Of a stretch of 64,000 nt of DNA, positions 62,801 to 64,000 are shown piece after piece. The translations under genes and the position numbers were made by a program. Every line of letters begins with the position of its first letter. Position 1 is the stretch's first letter. Source of the DNA: Fibrella aquatilis (GTDB lineage Bacteria > Bacteroidota > Bacteroidia > Cytophagales > Spirosomataceae); NCBI RefSeq assembly GCF_017353255.1, contig NZ_JAFMYU010000009.1, positions 152,651 through 216,650 on the forward strand, written 5' to 3'. The notes under the pieces were generated by a model, which saw only the letters and a program-made list of their open reading frames with translations, ran no database searches and was not told where the DNA came from.

Positions 62801-64000
62801 ATGGCAAAGCAAGATAATCAACCAGTATATGGTCCGTCTCTTCCTACTCTTCCCAGTTTGAATGGGTATCATTTCACCTTTAAAGAAGAAGTGGGAAAAG
62901 ACCCTAAAACTCAAGAGATCAGCTTACACCCACATATTCCACCAGGAAGCTCGAGTTCAGGCGTGACATTAGGTCCTGGGTACGATATGAAAGAGCGATC
63001 TCCAGAGGAGGTACGTGCAACGTTAATAGGTATTGGTATGAGTGAAGAACGTGCGTCGGCCTTCTCAGAAGGAGCTGGTTTAGAAGGTAAAGAGGCTCGC
63101 GAATGGGCATCAGATCATAGACAGCTTAACATTACCCCAGCTGAACGTATTGAGTTGTTTAACGTTTTGATTCCACAATATGAAGAAAGGGCTCAAACTG
63201 CTTTAAATAATTTTGCACAAAAAAATGGTCTCGACCCAGAAGATGTTAAACTCGCTAACTTAGATGACAGACAGCGAGGAGCTCTTGTTGATATTGAGTA
63301 TAACGGTGGTATACGTAACTTTCCCATGCTTACTGATGCCGTTATACATAACAACTGGGGAGCTGCTGCTGCTGAATATACACGTGTTGATGGAAATGGA
63401 GCACCGCTTGGCAGAAATGAAAACTATTTTAATGAATTTATTTACCCTGGAATGAGGGAAAATTATGAGCAAGAACAAACACTAGCGAAACTGGGAATTC
63501 AAGAGTTAGACATTTCAAAGGAACTTCCATCAGAAAGTGTTACTCATGATGGCTTGCCTCATGTCGATCCGCATGCGGTAAGGGCTGACTTTGATAATCA
63601 TTATGGTGAATCATTGAAGGATTTATATTTCGGATCACAAACTAATCCAGATCAGTTTATAATTGACAATCAGAGCTTTCAGCTAAATGAAAATAATGTT
63701 CCTCATACACCAGACACTTTACAAAACGAAATTTTGGGACAAAACCAATCCTCTACTTATCTCGATTCTCAAATACCTGAACATGCATCCCACAGTCCCA
63801 ATTATACTAATCTAACTACATTAATAGAGAATACTTCGACAGAAATAACTACACCCGCTCCTACCGAACCACAGTATGCTGATCTAACTGGTAACGGCTT
63901 TCAGCCTACCGAACCACAGTACGCTGATCTAACAGGCAACGGCTTTCAACCTACTGAACCACAGTATGCTGATCTAACAGGCAACGGCTTTCAGCCTACT
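62801..64000 (+). CDS. Pesticin-type muramidase with tandem-repeat tail (3' end cut by window)
   Basis: At least 400 residues; the frame runs off the window. Residues about 25-210 form a pesticin-type lysozyme fold: T56 and D62 in GVTLGPGYD keep the six-residue spacing of pesticin T201 and D207, with E29/E30 as the likely acid, and AGLEGKEAREW is another family block. No signal peptide is present. From about residue 350 a 15-residue unit, PTEPQYADLTGNGFQ, is repeated in tandem. It begins 33 bp after the ZorB-like stop and is the second cell-wall hydrolase of the operon, of a different subtype from the 56312 protein. Confidence 0.82.
   Translation, partial: MAKQDNQPVYGPSLPTLPSLNGYHFTFKEEVGKDPKTQEISLHPHIPPGSSSSGVTLGPGYDMKERSPEEVRATLIGIGMSEERASAFSEGAGLEGKEAREWASDHRQLNITPAERIELFNVLIPQYEERAQTALNNFAQKNGLDPEDVKLANLDDRQRGALVDIEYNGGIRNFPMLTDAVIHNNWGAAAAEYTRVDGNGAPLGRNENYFNEFIYPGMRENYEQEQTLAKLGIQELDISKELPSESVTHDGLPHVDPHAVRADFDNHYGESLKDLYFGSQTNPDQFIIDNQSFQLNENNVPHTPDTLQNEILGQNQSSTYLDSQIPEHASHSPNYTNLTTLIENTSTEITTPAPTEPQYADLTGNGFQPTEPQYADLTGNGFQPTEPQYADLTGNGFQPT
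63860..64000 (+). repeat. 45-bp tandem repeat in the pesticin-type gene
   Basis: Three complete units (63860-63904, 63905-63949, 63950-63994) and the start of a fourth are cut by the window end. They differ by few silent bases and encode PTEPQYADLTGNGFQ. Copy number beyond the window is unknown. Confidence 0.92.

Noticed and set aside
52000..64000. Reading the lysozyme genes as a prophage lysis cassette
   Set aside because: No capsid, tail, terminase, integrase or holin gene is present, and the neighbours are GTPases, AAA+ and motor proteins; the long repeat tails are also unlike phage endolysins.
1..64000. CRISPR array, tRNA or rRNA genes
   Set aside because: No spaced direct repeats of CRISPR form and no tRNA cloverleaf or rRNA block was seen; the tandem repeats found are coding and in frame.

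Overview
The window looks like chromosomal DNA of a Bacteroidota bacterium of the order Cytophagales, most like Spirosoma and its relatives. The support is a SusC/SusD pair driven by an ECF sigma factor and FecR anti-sigma, type IX secretion (T9SS) C-terminal sorting domains on giant glycosidases, DUF1501/DUF1553 proteins, near-absence of Shine-Dalgarno sites, and a dense GTACGT word. The genus is an inference from gene style, not from a marker gene.

Region 1 (1-17.3 kb) is a sugar-use region: a partial galactonate-dehydratase-like enolase-family enzyme, a FadR-type GntR regulator, a GH59 galactosidase, an SMP-30 lactonase, a GH16 lipoprotein, an MFS sugar porter, an IlvD/Edd sugar-acid dehydratase, an SDR dehydrogenase, an AraD1/FAH-family enzyme, an SDR-alpha/beta-hydrolase fusion and a GH28 enzyme. 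Together they read as release of galactosides/arabinosides/galacturonides outside the cytoplasm, uptake, and non-phosphorylative oxidation (sugar, lactone, sugar acid, 2-keto-3-deoxy acid). A decayed copy of the MFS gene's 3' end lies at 5.34-5.54 kb. An AraC-led cluster of small redox/stress-like genes sits inside (5.6-8.8 kb), and a related AT-rich AraC cluster follows at 17.8-20.1 kb.

Region 2 (20.3-25.8 kb) holds minus-strand genes: an NmrA-like protein, a DUF4267-cupin fusion, a Crp/Fnr regulator, and a TetR-SDR-royal-jelly-like operon with a clear palindromic operator.

Region 3 (25.9-50 kb) is a polysaccharide utilization locus. On the minus strand are sigma factor, FecR, SusC (with STN signalling domain), SusD, a DUF1549/DUF1553 cytochrome-like protein and a DUF1501 protein; on the plus strand, divergently, two giant multidomain GH5 enzymes (1335 and 2307 aa, T9SS cargo) and a GH26 enzyme. 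Beta-mannan or beta-glucan is the likely substrate. A recurring TCCTACTTT element sits in three promoter regions of regions 1 and 3.

Region 4 (50.4-64 kb, running off the window) is an AT-richer island, nearly free of GTACGT. A divergent XRE regulator with an apparent ligand-binding domain faces a codirectional series of nine genes: a GIMAP/AIG1-like GTPase, a second GTPase with a DUF697-like membrane tail, a WG-repeat coiled-coil protein, a T4-lysozyme-type muramidase without signal peptide, an AAA+ ATPase with a zinc-like N-terminus, a protein with a cationic amphipathic N-terminus, a ZorA-like MotA/TolQ-type channel with a long coiled tail, a ZorB-like MotB/OmpA protein, and a pesticin-type muramidase with tandem repeats (cut by the window end). 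I find no Zorya effector (ZorC, ZorD, ZorE) inside the window. This combination, a Zorya-like proton-driven envelope motor coupled to GTPases, AAA+ ATPase and intracellular cell-wall hydrolases, is the best candidate for an undescribed defence or self-lysis system. Two palindromes between regulator and operon are likely operators.
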